Source: Bin87 sp034423595 (GTDB lineage: Bacteria; Chloroflexota; Dehalococcoidia; Lucifugimonadales; UBA3495). From it: DNA of 64,000 bases. This document shows, one piece after another, positions 34,963 through 44,300 of the stretch. The stretch spans positions 3,906,001 to 3,970,000 of the forward strand of contig OZ242258.1 of assembly GCA_965207025.1 (NCBI GenBank), in the 5' to 3' direction. Every line of letters begins with the position of its first letter. Within the stretch, counting starts at the first letter, position 1. The position numbers and the translations under genes were made by a program. Below the pieces are notes generated by a model, which was not told the DNA's origin, ran no database searches, and saw only the letters and a program-made list of their open reading frames with translations.

Positions 34963-36000
34963 ATGTCTCAAGAACCAATCAGGGTTGGACTCATCGGCGC
35001 CGGCGGCAACGTCCGCAACCGCCACATCCCCGGCTTCCAGGGCGTGGACGACTGTGAGATCGTCGCCGTCGCCAACCGCACCATCCAGTCCGGCCGCGTC
35101 GTAGCCGACCAGTTCAACATCCCGAAGGTGTACGGACACTGGCGGGAGGTGCTGGAGGACGACGAGATCAACGCCGTCTGCATCGGTACCTGGCCCTACA
35201 TGCACCGCGCCATGACGCTGGCCGCGCTGGAGGCCGGCAAGCACGTGCTCACCGAGGCCCGCATGGCCAACGACGCTGAGGAAGCCCGCGACATGCTGCG
35301 CGCGTCCCGCGCTCACCCGCACCTCGTTTGCCAACTCACCCCGACCTCCACCAGCTACACCATCGACAACGTCATCAAGCGGCTGATCAACGAGGGATAC
35401 CTGGGCGAGCTGCTGTCCGTGGATTTCACGTCCCTGCAAAACAACTTCGCCGACTTCGACGGCCCCCTGCACTGGCGGCACGACCGCGCACTTAGCGGTT
35501 ACAACACCCTGAACATCGGCGCATCCTACGAGTCCATGATGCGCTGGCTGGGCCGCGGAACCCGCGTAATGGCTATGTCCAAGATTCACGTGCCCTACCG
35601 CCGCGACGACGCCGGACACCTCACGTCCGTGTCCATCCCCGACCACATCGACATCCTCTACGAACTCGCCAACGGTGCCCAGGTCCACATGCAGATGAGC
35701 GCCACGTCCGGCCTGAATCGTGGCAGCCAGATCTGGATGTTCGGGACCGACGGCACCATCCACGTCGATTCCCAGCGCCGCGTCTGGGCCGGCAAACGCG
35801 GCGACGCCGAGCTGACCGAAGTGCCCAACCCGCCGGAGACCCAGGCCCGCTACCGCGTCGAAGAACAGTTCACCAACGCCATCCGCGGCGCCGAAATCGT
35901 GGACATGGTGGCCTTCGAGACCGGCGTCCACTACATGGAATGGACCGAAGCCGTCGTCCGCAGCGCCATGACCGGCCAGGCGGTATATCTGCCCCTGTAG
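34963..36000 (+). CDS. Gfo/Idh/MocA-family oxidoreductase
   Basis: The 345-residue NAD(P)-dependent dehydrogenase begins MSQEPIRVGLIGAGGNVRNR, the nucleotide-binding fold, followed by HVLTEARMANDAEEARDMLR where the usual EKP is changed to TEA. The C-terminal Gfo domain is seen in DFDGPLHWRHDRALSGYNTL and FGTDGTIHVDSQRRVWAG. It would oxidise or reduce a sugar or cyclitol. ATG 34963 has AGGAGG seven bases upstream; the longer frame from 34867 is A-repeat sequence. The changed EKP Lys makes the catalytic assignment uncertain. Confidence 0.8.
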   Translation: MSQEPIRVGLIGAGGNVRNRHIPGFQGVDDCEIVAVANRTIQSGRVVADQFNIPKVYGHWREVLEDDEINAVCIGTWPYMHRAMTLAALEAGKHVLTEARMANDAEEARDMLRASRAHPHLVCQLTPTSTSYTIDNVIKRLINEGYLGELLSVDFTSLQNNFADFDGPLHWRHDRALSGYNTLNIGASYESMMRWLGRGTRVMAMSKIHVPYRRDDAGHLTSVSIPDHIDILYELANGAQVHMQMSATSGLNRGSQIWMFGTDGTIHVDSQRRVWAGKRGDAELTEVPNPPETQARYRVEEQFTNAIRGAEIVDMVAFETGVHYMEWTEAVVRSAMTGQAVYLPL

Positions 36001-36035
36001 TATTGGGCGCCACCAATCATCTCGGTAGAGTACCC

Positions 36036-36206
36036 GTAGGGGCGAGGCATGCCTCGCCCCTACACCTGAGGGAACGATTTCGCCGAGATATATTCCACCT
36101 CGCCAGGTAGGGGCGAATAATCATTCGCCCACACGCACCCGACAACGATGTCGCCGAATCAAACCGCCCATGCCCGCGTAGGGGCAGGTTTCAAACCTGC
36201 CCCTAC
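36036..36206. repeat. three D-family palindromes with different cores
   Basis: Palindromes lie at 36036-36063 (core AGGCATGCCT), 36107-36134 (core AATAATCATT) and 36178-36206 (core AGGTTTCAAACCT). All share GTAGGGGC / GCCCCTAC arms (the second has a mutated right end). They fill the 229-base gap before the cupin gene. Confidence 0.9.
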
Positions 36207-36229
36207 ACCCGAACGAAAACCCGCCTTCC

Positions 36230-36604
36230 CTATCCCCCCGGCGTCGTCCAGTTGGTGCGCCCCTCCTGCATCGCAAACGGCGGCGACGTGGACGACACGT
36301 AGATCAACTTGCCATCGCCGATGTTGCGGATGGAGTGGTCGGTGTCCGGCGGCACGAAAATCAGCGTGCCCGCGCCCACCTCTTCCACTTCGTCCCCAAC
36401 CCGCATCGCTCCCCGGCCCTGCACGATCACGTACATCTGCTCCCGCCCCTGGTGCGAGTGGACGGCCTGCTCGCTGCCCGGTTCGCCCTCAACCCAAGTC
36501 ACCGCCAAATTCTCCGACCCGAACTGCCCGGCCCCCAGCAGCAGGTGCGACACCTGCCCGCCCCGGTGGTTCCGCGGACTCTGCTCCAAAGTCTGAATGT
36601 TCAT
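36230..36604 (-). CDS. cupin-domain protein
   Basis: This 124-residue single cupin has motif 1 HSHQGREQMYVIVQGRG (HxH...E...G) and motif 2 GTLIFVPPDTDHSIRNIGD (PxxxxH...N), giving a 3-His-1-Glu metal site. Small cupins bind or transform small organic molecules; substrate unknown. ATG 36604 is supported by AGGAG eight bases upstream. It is convergent with the Gfo gene and divergent from the isocitrate-lyase-like gene. Confidence 0.8.
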   Translation of the reverse strand: MNIQTLEQSPRNHRGGQVSHLLLGAGQFGSENLAVTWVEGEPGSEQAVHSHQGREQMYVIVQGRGAMRVGDEVEEVGAGTLIFVPPDTDHSIRNIGDGKLIYVSSTSPPFAMQEGRTNWTTPGG

Positions 36605-36642
36605 CAGATAATCTCCTGTACGCAAATCTGGCGCAATACAAC

Positions 36643-36681
36643 TCCCTCTCCCTCGATGGGAGAGGGTCAGGGTGAGGGTGA
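36643..36681. repeat. A-family repeat
   Basis: A standard element in the leader of the cupin gene. Confidence 0.9.
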
Positions 36682-36849
36682 ACAATCAATTTCCAAGCGG
36701 CCCATCTGATGTTCGGCACCCCTTCAAATTGCGCCTGAACCATCCCTGCGCAGTTTATCACCTGGCATCCGAGCCATACCGCTTGAAACCAACCCCATAA
36801 GCAGGTACGGTTTCACCATCCACAAAACAACGACCGGGAGGAAACCGCA

Positions 36850-37743
36850 ATGCCTGATCAGAAACGCATGACCACCAGGCTCAAGGAACTCTTCGAGCGG
36901 CCCGAGATCTTCGTCCTGGCCGGCGGCATGAACGCCATGGGCGCAAAGATGGCCGAGGCGCTGGGGTTCGAGGCCTTCTACATGTCCGGCGGCAACACGT
37001 CGGCCCAGCTCATGGGCTCCACCGAGGGCGGCACCAGTATGCGCGACATGGTGGACAACGCCCGCCGCATCGTGAACGTCATCGACATTCCGGCGTTCGT
37101 GGACATGGACACCGGCTACGGCGACGCCATCCAAGTCTATGACACCGTGAAGGAGTACATCCGCGCCGGCATCGCCGGCACCCACCTGGAGGACCAGGTC
37201 TATCCGCCCAAGTCCGGCCCCCGCCGCCGCTGCGTCTCCATCGAGGAGATGGTCGGCAAACTCCGGGCCGCCATGGACGCCAAGATGGAGCTCGACCCCG
37301 ATTTCGTCATCGTGGCCCGCTGCGACTTCGCCGGCGTCCCCGGCGCCACGTTTGAAGAAGTCATGGAGCGTTGCTTGGCCTACAAGAGCGAGACCAACGT
37401 GGACGTCGTCTGCCCCGCCGTGTCGTCTTGGGAGCACAACCAGGAAGCCATCCGCCGCATCCCCGGCCCGGTGCTGCCCCTGTTCACCCACGGCAGCCAG
37501 ACCCACCCCACGCTGCAAGAACTACAGGACGCCGGCGCGGCCGCCGCCTGGTATCCCGCCCTCACCACCATGGCCGGCCTCCAGGCGTCCTGGGACTTCC
37601 TCAACGATTTCCAGGAACGCGGCACCCACGCCATCGACGACTTCCTGTCCACCGCCGCCCAGAGCAAATGGGGCGTCGCCACCAACGGCGGCATCCTCGG
37701 CGCCGACCGGATCAAGGAGCTGGAGGACAAGTACCTGCCGTAA
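36850..37743 (+). CDS. isocitrate lyase / PEP mutase superfamily protein
   Basis: This 297-residue TIM barrel has FVDMDTGYGDAIQVYDTVKE (metal-binding Asp cluster) and THLEDQVYPPKSGPRRRCVS. In true isocitrate and methylisocitrate lyases the loop carries the catalytic Cys (K.CGH); here PPKSGP replaces it, so it is not a standard lyase and may be a PEP-mutase-like, oxaloacetate-acetylhydrolase-like or carboxyvinyl-carboxyphosphonate mutase-like enzyme. GGAGG lies about nine bases upstream of ATG 36850. It precedes GMC 3 by 142 bases. Confidence 0.8.
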   Translation: MPDQKRMTTRLKELFERPEIFVLAGGMNAMGAKMAEALGFEAFYMSGGNTSAQLMGSTEGGTSMRDMVDNARRIVNVIDIPAFVDMDTGYGDAIQVYDTVKEYIRAGIAGTHLEDQVYPPKSGPRRRCVSIEEMVGKLRAAMDAKMELDPDFVIVARCDFAGVPGATFEEVMERCLAYKSETNVDVVCPAVSSWEHNQEAIRRIPGPVLPLFTHGSQTHPTLQELQDAGAAAAWYPALTTMAGLQASWDFLNDFQERGTHAIDDFLSTAAQSKWGVATNGGILGADRIKELEDKYLP

Positions 37744-37885
37744 CGCAGACCGAACCACGAACTCAGGGCGGCGTTAACCTTGACACAGGTTATAATCGGA
37801 GAAATCCCAGAATGTCCTTTCATCAGCGGAATCAGTTGAAACTGGGAAATCCTGGGTTGGAAGACGAAGCATTTAAGGGGGACCC

Positions 37886-39460
37886 ATGAAATATGACGTT
37901 GTTATCGTCGGTGGAGGAGCGGCTGGATCGGTGTTGGCCAGCAGATTGGCTGAAGACGCGAATACGTCCGTTCTGTTGCTGGAAGCCGGGCCGGATTACC
38001 CCGATCCAGACTATCTCCCGGACGAGATAAAGTTCGGCTACACAAGTTATGCGGAATCCCCGGAGTCGGAGCATAACTGGGCCCTGCGGGGAACGATCAC
38101 CGAAGAGCAAGGGGAGATCCACGTCGCCCAGGGCAAGGTGATCGGAGGCGGGTCCTCCATCAACGGCCAGGCAATGCAAAGAGGGTTGCCTGAGGATTTC
38201 GACTCCTGGTCTGCTATGGGCAACGATGAATGGTCCTATGACAAGGTGCTGCCTTTCTTCAGGAAATCCGAGCACGATCTCGACATTCGGGACGATTTTC
38301 ATGGAACCGACGGACCGATGCCGGTACGGCGCCGTCAAACCGGGCCCGTTTCAGACATCCAAAATGCCTTCCACGCGGCCTGTTTGGCGGCGGGTTACGG
38401 GACAGTCGAGGATACCAATGGCCCGAACCCCGCAGGTATTGGCGTGTGGCCCTCGAACAACCTGGACGGCTGGCGGATGAGCGCCGCCATCACTCACCTC
38501 AATCCCATGCGCCACCGTCTCAACCTTACGGTGCGGGGAGGGGTTTTCGTCAGGAAGGTATTGTTCGAGGATCGAAAGGCCGTCGGTGTGGAAGTCGAAA
38601 GCGGAGGCGAGATTTTCAACGTTGAAGCAGACCGGGTGGTGTTGAGCGCCGGGGCGCTCAAGTCGCCTCACCTGCTGATGCTGTCGGGAATCGGCCCGAA
38701 AGACCAACTTGAGCAATTTGGGATACCTCTCGTTCACGAGCTTCCCGGAGTGGGTCAGAACCTGTTCAACCACTTGAGCGCCCAGATCACTTTCAAAGTC
38801 AAAGACGGAATTACCCTGACTTCCGATCTTGATGCGGCGCGCTTCTGTTTGCACTACACCGCCACCGGGTCCAGCGAAGTCAATGACATGTTGCTGAGGA
38901 CCACCCCGATGGTTGACGAACGGCCGGAGCGCGTACCCGGTTTGCGGACCAAGTTCCTCAACGATGACGTTCCCGCGGACCGGGTGGCGCGAATCTCATG
39001 CACGCTCGGACTGCCCGACGGCGCAGGATACGTCAGGCTCGCGTCTGCCGATCCCACGGTGCAGCCGGAGTTCAACTACCGCTATCTTCAGCATCCAAAC
39101 GACAAGCGTCGAGTGAGGGAAGGCATCCGAATGGCCATCGGATTCCTTGAAACCGATGCGTATAAAGACGTGGCCGATTACCGGCTCCACCCAACCGATG
39201 ACATTGTGGCCGACGACGACGCTTTGGACGTCTATATCCGCCAAACCGTTGGAACGGCCAGGCATGTGTCCGGCACGTGCAAGATGGGCCCGGATTCCGA
39301 CCCAATGGCGGTCGTTGATCAATACTGTAACGTCAAGGGCGTACAGGGATTGTCGGTGGTCGACGCGTCGGTGATGCCGCGGGTTACCAGGTCAGGCGGC
39401 AGCCATGCAACGGTTGTCATGATCGGGGAGCGCGCCGCCGACTTGATTGCGTCGGCCTAA
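37886..39460 (+). CDS. GMC oxidoreductase 3 (His/His type)
   Basis: The 524-residue FAD enzyme begins MKYDVVIVGGGAAGSVLASR. Its active-site pair is His460 (ARHVSGTCKMG) and His507 (GGSHATVVMIG), the His/His type seen in glucose and aryl-alcohol oxidases, unlike the His/Asn pair of the other two GMC enzymes in the window. It also lacks their NTN motif. Codon usage is visibly less GC-biased at third positions than neighbouring genes, hinting at separate ancestry. It is followed directly by the 194-bp array. Confidence 0.9.
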   Translation: MKYDVVIVGGGAAGSVLASRLAEDANTSVLLLEAGPDYPDPDYLPDEIKFGYTSYAESPESEHNWALRGTITEEQGEIHVAQGKVIGGGSSINGQAMQRGLPEDFDSWSAMGNDEWSYDKVLPFFRKSEHDLDIRDDFHGTDGPMPVRRRQTGPVSDIQNAFHAACLAAGYGTVEDTNGPNPAGIGVWPSNNLDGWRMSAAITHLNPMRHRLNLTVRGGVFVRKVLFEDRKAVGVEVESGGEIFNVEADRVVLSAGALKSPHLLMLSGIGPKDQLEQFGIPLVHELPGVGQNLFNHLSAQITFKVKDGITLTSDLDAARFCLHYTATGSSEVNDMLLRTTPMVDERPERVPGLRTKFLNDDVPADRVARISCTLGLPDGAGYVRLASADPTVQPEFNYRYLQHPNDKRRVREGIRMAIGFLETDAYKDVADYRLHPTDDIVADDDALDVYIRQTVGTARHVSGTCKMGPDSDPMAVVDQYCNVKGVQGLSVVDASVMPRVTRSGGSHATVVMIGERAADLIASA

Positions 39461-39496
39461 CCCCGCCTTGCCGCCGCCTGAAATCTATGGTCTAGG

Positions 39497-40269
39497 AGGG
39501 TGTCTAAAATCTCCCTCTCCCCTGGCGGGAGAGGGCTGGGGTGAGGGGGATGCTTCACACCCGGCTTTCTGGACACCCTCCTGCACGACGGTAACCGAGT
39601 AACTTGACGGTCTTTTACGTCCGCTTACCCTCGGTCGAACCGGGCCATCTGGTCAACGATGTCCACCCCGACCGTCTCGCTCCATGCCGAAGGGTGTCTA
39701 AAATCTCCCTCTCCCCTGGCGGGAGAGGGCTGGGGTGAGGGGGATGCTTCACACCCGGCTTTCTGGACACCCTCCTGCACGACGGCAACCGAGTAACTTG
39801 ACGGTCTTTTACGTCCGCTTACCCCTGGTCGAACCGGGCCATCTGGTCAACGATGTCCACCCCGACGGTCTCGCTCCATGCCGAAGGGTGTCCAAAATCT
39901 CCCTCTCCCCTGGTGGGAGAGGGCTGGGGTGAGGGGGATGCTTCACACCCGGCTTTCTGGACACCCTCCTGCACGACGGCAACCGAGTAACTTGACGGTC
40001 TTTTACGTCCGCTTACCCTCGGTCGAACCGAGCCATCTGGTCAACGATGTCCACCCCGACGGTCTCGCTCCATGCCGAAGGGTGTCCAAAATCTCCCTCT
40101 CCCCTGGCGGGAGAGGGCTGGGGTGAGGGGGATGCTTCACACCCGGCTTTCTGGACACCCTCCTGCACGACGGCAACCGAGTAACTTGACGGTCTTTTAC
40201 GTCCGCTTACCCCTGGTCGAACCGGGCCATCTGGTCAACGATGTCCACCCCGACCGTCTCGCTCCATGC
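39497..40269. repeat. 194-bp tandem array carrying A elements and aminotransferase 3' ends
   Basis: There are four units with starts at 39497, 39691, 39885 and 40079. Each unit is an 83-bp A-bearing block bounded by AGGGTGTC(T/C)A and TGGACACCCT, then spacer, then 63 bp matching the 3' end of the aminotransferase gene. The fourth unit's 63 bp is the real gene end (40207-40269). Units differ by only a few substitutions. Confidence 0.95.
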
Positions 40270-41112
40270 GGACAGGAGCTGCTGGACTATCGGCCCGAGC
40301 CGTCCGTCTCCAATCTCCCGCTTATCCACGACGGTTACCGGCAGCACGCAAGGGGTGGTGCTGGAGAAGAACGCCTCGTCGGCGGTGTACATGTCATAGG
40401 GTTGCAGGTCTTCCTCCACCAGCGGAATCTCAAGCTGCTCCGCCAGGTCGAACACCATCCCCCTGGAGATGCCCTGTAGGATGTTGCGGTCCCCCGGCGT
40501 GCGGATCACTCCGTCGGTGACCAGGAATACGTTATAGCCCGTCCCTTCGGTCAGGTTGCCTTCCGCGTCCGTGAGGATGGGCCAACCCTCCGGGTCCACG
40601 TCCGCCGCTTCCAGGTCGGCCAGGTTGAAGTTCATGCGGCTGTAGTGCTTGACCTTGGGGTCGAGGGCATCGACCGGGTAGCTCCGGGTGCGCGTGATTA
40701 CGCCGTGGGCGCCGTCGTTGTACAGCCTTGCGTAGCGTCCAAACGCCGCCGCCGAGATCTTGACGCCAACCGTGGGAGGCCCGGCGTCGCGGGACCAGCT
40801 ACCCGGGCCGCGGGTGATGAACTGGGTTATGGTGAAGTCCCCCACATCTTCGCGCAGGTGCTCGTTGCGGGCGATCGCTTCCTCGCTGATGTCGTACATC
40901 TCTCGCGGGGAGAGCCCGGGGTCGATGCGGACGTACTTCAGCGAACGATACAGCCGGTCGATGTGCTGGTCCATGCGAAAGCTCTTGCCGTTGAAAGTCC
41001 GGGCCACGTCGAAGATCACGTCTCCCACCAGGAAACCCCGGTCCATGGGGTCAATCTTCACCTCGCTGAAGGGCACCCACTCCCCGTTGAAATATGCAGT
41101 GTAATCCGCCAT
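40207..41112 (-). CDS. class IV PLP aminotransferase (BCAT/D-AAT-like)
   Basis: This 301-residue aminotransferase has FLVGDVIFDVARTFNGKSFR, FITRGPGSWSRDAGPPTVGV, catalytic Lys155 in DPKVKHYSRMNFNLADLEA, EGNLTEGTGYNVFLV and NILQGISRGMVFDLAEQLE. It transfers amino groups between amino acids and 2-oxoacids (branched-chain, D-amino acid or (R)-selective type; not resolved). GGAGG lies six bases before ATG 41112. Three extra copies of its last 21 codons (including the stop) exist downstream in the tandem array. Confidence 0.85.
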   Translation of the reverse strand: MADYTAYFNGEWVPFSEVKIDPMDRGFLVGDVIFDVARTFNGKSFRMDQHIDRLYRSLKYVRIDPGLSPREMYDISEEAIARNEHLREDVGDFTITQFITRGPGSWSRDAGPPTVGVKISAAAFGRYARLYNDGAHGVITRTRSYPVDALDPKVKHYSRMNFNLADLEAADVDPEGWPILTDAEGNLTEGTGYNVFLVTDGVIRTPGDRNILQGISRGMVFDLAEQLEIPLVEEDLQPYDMYTADEAFFSSTTPCVLPVTVVDKREIGDGRLGPIVQQLLSAWSETVGVDIVDQMARFDQG

Positions 41113-41188
41113 GATCCGCCTCCTTCTCCTTTCGCGAAAGTATAGCAAACGCGCTGGCCGTTGAGTCTGGACTCACGGGTACCCGCTT

Positions 41189-41281
41189 TGTCATTGCGAG
41201 GAGCGTAGCGACGTGGCAATCTCGTTCCCGTAGCCATGGCTGCTGCCCTGGCGAGATTGCCGCGCTTCGCTCGCAATGACA
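41189..41281. repeat. B-family element with extended terminal inverted repeats
   Basis: The 93-bp B element is flanked by CTCACGGGTACCCGCTTTG at left and ACAAAGTGAGTACGCGTGAG at right, so the whole inverted structure spans about 41171-41308. Confidence 0.9.
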
Positions 41282-41387
41282 GATTGTACAAAGTGAGTAC
41301 GCGTGAGATCTAATACGGAACGCTACCAACATGGCGTATCATGCTGACAACAAGACACTCCCCGCCAAACGGATCAGGAGGCCACAG

Positions 41388-44300
41388 GTGTACAAAATCG
41401 GGATTGACGTCGGAGGCACCTTCACCGACTTCGTGGTAGCCGGCGAAACCGGCCAACCACGTTTCTTCAAAACCGCATCCACCCCCGACGACCCTTCCAT
41501 CGGCGTCATGGCCGGATTGCAGGACGCCGCCGATGCCTACGGCCTGTCCCTCGACAAATTCCTGGGCGACACCGACCTGGTGATCCACGGCTCCACCGTC
41601 GCCACCAACACCCTGGTGGAACGCAAGGGCGCGCAGGTCGGCCTCATCACCACCGACGGTTTCCGCGACCTGCTGGAGATGCGCGAGGGCCTGAAAGAGG
41701 ACCGCTACAACCTGCGCATGACCATGGTCGAGCCGCTGGCGGCGCGCTATCTGCGCGTGGGCGTGCCTGAACGAATCCGCGCCAGCGGCAAGGTAGAGCG
41801 CCCCCTGGAAGAGGCCGCGCTGATCGAAAGCCTGGACTACCTGGTCAGTGAGGGAGCCGAGGCCCTGGCAGTCTGCTTCCTGTTCTCGTACCTAAATCCA
41901 TCCCACGAGCGGCGAGCATCGGAAATCATCCGCCAACGCTATCCCGACCTGTACGCCTCCCTGTCCCACGAGGTCATCCCCCAGATCAAGGAGTTCGACC
42001 GCCTCAGCACGACGGTCATCAACTCCTACGTCGGCCCCGTGTTCAGCCGCTACCTGGCCAACCTGGCCCAGCGATTCGAGGCGTACCCCCGGCTCAATGA
42101 TGTGCTAATCATGCAATCCAACGGCGGCGTCGCCCCCATCGCCGACTCCAGCCGCATGGCCGTCCGCGCCATCCTGTCCGGCCCGGCGGGTGGCGTCAGC
42201 GCGGCGGCATACATCGGGCAGATGCTCGGTGAGTCCAAACTCATCGCCTTCGACATGGGCGGCACCAGCACCGACATCTCCCTCATCGAAAACGGCGTCC
42301 CCCACGTTTCCAACGAGAAATTCGAGGCCGGCTGGAAAATCGCCGCGCCGATGATCGACATCCACACCCTCGGCGCCGGCGGCGGCAGTATCGCCCGCGT
42401 TGACGAGGGCGGCATCCTCCACGTCGGCCCCGAAAGCGCCGGCGCTGAACCCGGCCCCGCCTGCTACGGACGAGGCGGCGTCAACCCCACTGTAACCGAC
42501 GCCAGTCTCGCGTTGGGCTACCTCGATGCGTCCAACTTCCTCGGCGGCCGGGCCAGCCTCGACACCGCGGCCGCCGAGCAGTCCCTGGCCGACCATGTAG
42601 CAACGCCCCTCAATCTCTCCAACGTCGAGTCGGCCTTCGGCGTGTTCAAGGTTGTTTGTACCTCCATCGCCGAGGGCATCCGCCTCATGTCCGTGCAGCG
42701 CGGCGTGGATCCCCGCGAATTCACCATCATGGGATTCGGCGGCGCGTCCGGCCTCCACGCCTCCGAGGTCGCCCGTCAGCTTGAGGTGTCCCGGGTGTAC
42801 ATCCCGGCGTCGGCGCCAGTTCTGTCCGCTTACGGAATGCTCAACACCGACATCAAGTACGACTTCTTCCGCTCCTACCCGGTCAGCCTTGACCGCGCCG
42901 ACCTGAACGAACTCCGCTCCATCCTCGATGCACTGGCCGGTCAGGGACGCGACAAGCTGCTCGATCAGGGCCTGCCCGCCGAAGCCGTGGAGATTCAATA
43001 CTCCGCCGACATGCGCTACCTCGACCAGATCTACGAAGTCACCGTGCTTCTGCCCGACCCGACGCTGCCCGACTCCGAGTTCATCGCCCGCTTGACGGAC
43101 AACTTCCATAGCCGGTACCAGGAACTCTATTCCTACAACCAGCAGGATCAGGAGGTGCGCCTCGTAACCCTCCGCGTCGCCGCCGTCGGCAAACTCCCCC
43201 GGATCTCCCAGCTCGAGCAAACCCCCGCCGATGTCACGGCATACCCCAATGGCTCCCGCCGCGTCTATCTCGGCGAATGGCGCGACGCCCCAACCTACGC
43301 CGCCGACACCATGCCCGCCGGCGCCGAAATCAACGGCCCCGCCATCCTCGAATCCGAATTCACTACCATCCTCGTCTGGCCCGGCGACCGCGCCACCGTT
43401 GATGCCATGGGCGGCATCGAGGTACTCGTGAACCTGGAGGCCGCTGCGGACACGCCGGATACGTCCTCGGAATCCGCCGGCGCCGACACGCAAAACGACC
43501 CCATCACCCTCGCCGTGGTGGAGCACCGCTTGGAGTCCATCGCCCAGGAGATGACCGAGGCCATGCTCCGCACCGCCATGTCCCAGATCCTCAACTCCAG
43601 CCGCGACTTTTCCACCGCCATCCTGGACAACGAATGCCAGCTTGTCGCGCAGGGCGAGGGCATCCCCGTCCACATCAGCGCGCTGCCTGTCGCCGGCGCC
43701 GCCGTCCGCGACTACTTCGGCGACGACATCCACGATGGCGACCTGTTTGTCCTCAACGACCCCTACTTCGGCGGCAGCCACCTGCCCGACATCACCATAA
43801 TCCGCCCCGTGTTTCACGACGGCCGGCTGTTGTTCTACGGCGTCAACCGGTCCCATCACAGCGACGTGGGCGGGGGCACCCACGGCGGCTACAACCCCAA
43901 AGCCAACGAGATTTTCCAGGAGGGCCTCCGCATACCCCCGGTGAAACTTTACGATAAGGGCGTGGCCCGTTACGACCTGCTGCACATGATGTCCGCCAAC
44001 GTCCGACAGTCGGAGAATTTCCTGGGCGACCTCAACGCCCAGATCGGCTCGGTGATGCTGGCCGCCCGGCGCATCGGGGATCTGCTGGCCGAGTACGGCC
44101 CAGATCGGCTGATGGCCGTAGTCGCTGAGATCCTGTCCGCCACCGAGCGCCAGGTGCGCCGGTTCATTTCCGGCTGGCCCGACGGCGTGTACTGCGGCGA
44201 GTCCTTCGTGGACGACGATGGCTTCGAAAGCAAGCTGGTGCCCATCCGCGCGAAGGTCACCATCGCCGGCGACTCCATGACCATCGACCTCAGCGATTCC

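Noticed and set aside
37780..37796. TTGACA and TATAAT before GMC 3
   Set aside because: The two boxes are only five bases apart, so they cannot form one sigma-70 promoter.
39497..40269. CRISPR array or short protein genes in the 194-bp repeats (MLHTRLSGHPPARR frames)
   Set aside because: Units are too long and lack variable spacers; the frames are shadows of the repeat and of the aminotransferase 3' end.
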